6,847 bases of DNA, from assembly GCA_017464225.1 (NCBI GenBank), contig JAFUDW010000202.1:1-6847 (forward strand), written 5' to 3'. This DNA is from Clostridia bacterium. Lineage in GTDB: Bacteria; Bacillota_A; Clostridia; Christensenellales; Aristaeellaceae. The notes beneath the pieces were generated by a model. It was not told the DNA's origin and did no database searches. It saw only the letters and a list, made by a program, of their open reading frames with translations. This document shows positions 5,355-6,847 of the stretch, piece after piece; within the stretch, counting starts at the first letter, position 1, and each line of letters begins with the position of its first letter. Position numbers and translations under genes: made by a program.

Positions 5355-6847
5355 ATGACCGTAACGGTAGCGAAGCACGCGGGCTTCTGCACAGGCGTGC
5401 AGCGGTGCGTGGCGATGGCTCAGGAGGCGGCGGAGCAGGCCGCCCGGCGGCGGATCCCCTGCTATTCTCTGGGCGAGGTGGTGCATAACCCCTCGGTGAC
5501 CCGGCGTCTGGGCGCATTGGGCGTTCAGGTGGTGCGCCGGGTGGAGGACGCCCAGGGCGGACTGCTGATCCTGCGCAGCCATGGCGTTTCCCCCGATGTT
5601 CCCGCCCGCTGCGACGCGCTTGGCATTCCCTATGTGGATTGCACCTGCGTGCACGTGCAGGCGCTGCACCGCGTTGTGGACGATTACCGCGATCCGGAGG
5701 GCAGCGTTGTGCTGGTGGGCGAGCGCGACCATCCCGAGGTACAGGGCACCGCAGGCTGGAGCCATGTGCCGGTTTACGTAGTGTTTTCACCGGAGGATGT
5801 GGAGGCCCTGCCTGCGCTGACAAAGGCGCTGGTGGTGAGCCAGACCACGATCCCCGAAGAAAAATGGGATTTGCTGCTTCCCCTGCTCCGGCAGAAAATA
5901 GCGGCGCCTGATTTTCACCGCTCCATTTGCGCGGCGACGCGCATGCGGCAGCAGGCCGCAAAGGAGCTGGCCGCTACCTGCGACGCCATGATCGTCATCG
6001 GCGGACGCCGGAGCGCCAATACGCGCAAGCTTTACGAGGCCTGCGCCAAGATCTGTTCACGAACCATCCTGGTGGAAGGTGCGGCGGAGATACCGTCACA
6101 CTTTATCGATATCCACACCCATCACATAGGAATAGCCGCCGGCGCTTCCACACCGGATTGGTCACTTAAGGAGGTTGTCACTGCAATGAACGACATCGAA
6201 AACAAAGCGCTCGAGAACTCCGAGCCCGTGGCGAACGAAGCCGCGAAACCCATCGACGAAAACGACTTTATGGCCAGCGTTGAGGCCTCCATGCGCCGCA
6301 TCCACAACGGTCAGACCGTGACCGGCAAGGTGCTGCAAGTGACCGATGACGAGATTGGCGTTGACATCGGCTACAAGACCGATGGCATCATCAAGCGCAG
6401 CGATCTGGTGGACGCCGACGTTAAGGTTGGCGATGAGATCGAAGTTGAAGTCGTCAAGGTGAACGATGGCGAAGGCAATGTGATCCTGAGCCAGCGCAAC
6501 ATCATCAACAAGAAAGCCTGGGACGCTCTGATGGCCAAGTTTGAGGCCGGCGAGTATGTTGAAGGCCAGGGCAAGGAAGCCGTAAAGGGCGGCCTGATCT
6601 GCATGGTGGACGGCGTTCGCGCCTTCGTGCCCGCTTCCCGCCTGAGCAAGCGCTACGTGGAAAAGATCGATCAGTTTGTGGGCCAGACCATGAAGCTGAA
6701 GATCATCGATGTGGACGCTGCCAAGAAGCGCATCGTGTGCTCCCGCAAGGATGTCATCATCGAGGAAGAGACCGCCAAGAAGGCTGCCGCCTGGGAAAAG
6801 ATCGAAGAAGGCGCCGTCATCACCGGTATCGTTCGCCGCTTCGCCGA
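5355..6847 (+). CDS. ispH: IspH fused to 30S ribosomal protein S1 (3' end cut by window)
   Basis: One frame without a stop runs 497 codons to the window edge. Residues 1-275 are IspH, the [4Fe-4S] enzyme reducing HMBPP to IPP and DMAPP in the MEP pathway. Visible: GFCTGV with cluster ligand C12, EVVHNP (H44), SHGV (H76), DCTCVHV (C98), DHPEV (H126, E128), QTTIPEEKW, SICAATRMRQ (C192), GGRRSANTRKL and GASTPDW. Residues 278-497 are ribosomal protein S1: an acidic linker (about 279-305), S1 repeat 1 (about 319-382), repeat 2 (about 400-465) and the start of repeat 3 (from 486). The IspH-S1 fusion is known in Clostridia. The start ATG at 5355 follows GGGGGAA (5346-5352) closely. Deviations from the IspH consensus are V instead of P after C98 and A221 within the S-S-N block. 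An internal start at 6186 may also produce S1 alone. Confidence 0.93.
   Translation, partial: MTVTVAKHAGFCTGVQRCVAMAQEAAEQAARRRIPCYSLGEVVHNPSVTRRLGALGVQVVRRVEDAQGGLLILRSHGVSPDVPARCDALGIPYVDCTCVHVQALHRVVDDYRDPEGSVVLVGERDHPEVQGTAGWSHVPVYVVFSPEDVEALPALTKALVVSQTTIPEEKWDLLLPLLRQKIAAPDFHRSICAATRMRQQAAKELAATCDAMIVIGGRRSANTRKLYEACAKICSRTILVEGAAEIPSHFIDIHTHHIGIAAGASTPDWSLKEVVTAMNDIENKALENSEPVANEAAKPIDENDFMASVEASMRRIHNGQTVTGKVLQVTDDEIGVDIGYKTDGIIKRSDLVDADVKVGDEIEVEVVKVNDGEGNVILSQRNIINKKAWDALMAKFEAGEYVEGQGKEAVKGGLICMVDGVRAFVPASRLSKRYVEKIDQFVGQTMKLKIIDVDAAKKRIVCSRKDVIIEEETAKKAAAWEKIEEGAVITGIVRRFA
6168..6188 (+). promoter_or_regulatory. Internal Shine-Dalgarno and ATG at the IspH/S1 junction
   Basis: AAGGAGG (6168-6174), a perfect anti-16S match, lies 11 nt before an in-frame ATG at 6186. 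This ATG begins MNDIENKAL, exactly where the S1 part starts. It could allow independent initiation of S1. The same bases encode KEV of the conserved IspH C-terminus, so the match may be partly fortuitous; spacing is slightly longer than ideal. Confidence 0.5.

Noticed and set aside
5581..5911. Overlapping + strand frames inside the ispH region
   Set aside because: They are out-of-phase shadows; the continuous frame from 5355 contains all IspH motifs.

Overview
The window reads as chromosomal DNA from a GC-rich member of the Clostridia (Bacillota), most likely an uncultured gut lineage. This is inferred from gene content: a QueT-type ECF substrate-binding subunit behind a preQ1 riboswitch, a secreted SH3b/peptidoglycan-binding repeat protein with Pro/Thr/Ala linkers, and the order cmk – plsC – ispH fused to ribosomal protein S1, a fusion typical of Clostridia. 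Shine-Dalgarno sites (AGGAGG type) and promoters (TTGACA, 17-nt spacer) are classical low-GC-Gram-positive style although the coding DNA is GC-rich. I cannot place genus or species. All genes are on the + strand; nothing mobile, no CRISPR array and no tRNA or rRNA gene is visible.

Positions 1-271 form a complete regulatory leader: a twin hairpin at the left edge, an extended -10 promoter (105-133), a class-I preQ1 riboswitch aptamer (150-189), an antiterminator/terminator switch (169-248), then queT (272-751). The gene is closed by a terminator (788-826). The unit makes uptake of a queuosine precursor respond to preQ1.

Positions 830-954 are AT-rich and carry a near-consensus promoter (893-921) for a 968-residue exported wall-associated protein (955-3861). 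It has a signal peptide, two SH3b domains, seven PG_binding_1 repeats and a C-terminal domain with a GHICIHF Cys/His motif that resembles an uncharacterised domain of clostridial wall proteins. The first half is an internal duplication of an SH3b-PGB-linker-PGB unit.

Positions 3910-5200 hold cmk and plsC, overlapping by 8 nt and presumably translationally coupled: CMP/dCMP phosphorylation followed by a 1-acylglycerol-3-phosphate acyltransferase of phospholipid synthesis. No terminator separates cmk from the wall-protein gene, so read-through is possible.

After a 154-nt partly AT-rich gap comes one uninterrupted frame from 5355 to the window end. It encodes IspH (last step of the MEP isoprenoid pathway) fused in frame to ribosomal protein S1; the S1 part is cut by the window edge. 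A perfect Shine-Dalgarno sequence precedes an in-frame ATG exactly at the IspH/S1 junction, so separate S1 might also be made.

I see no wholly new multi-gene system. The points most worth following are the C-terminal Cys/His domain of the wall protein, the internal start signal in the IspH-S1 fusion, and the riboswitch architecture.
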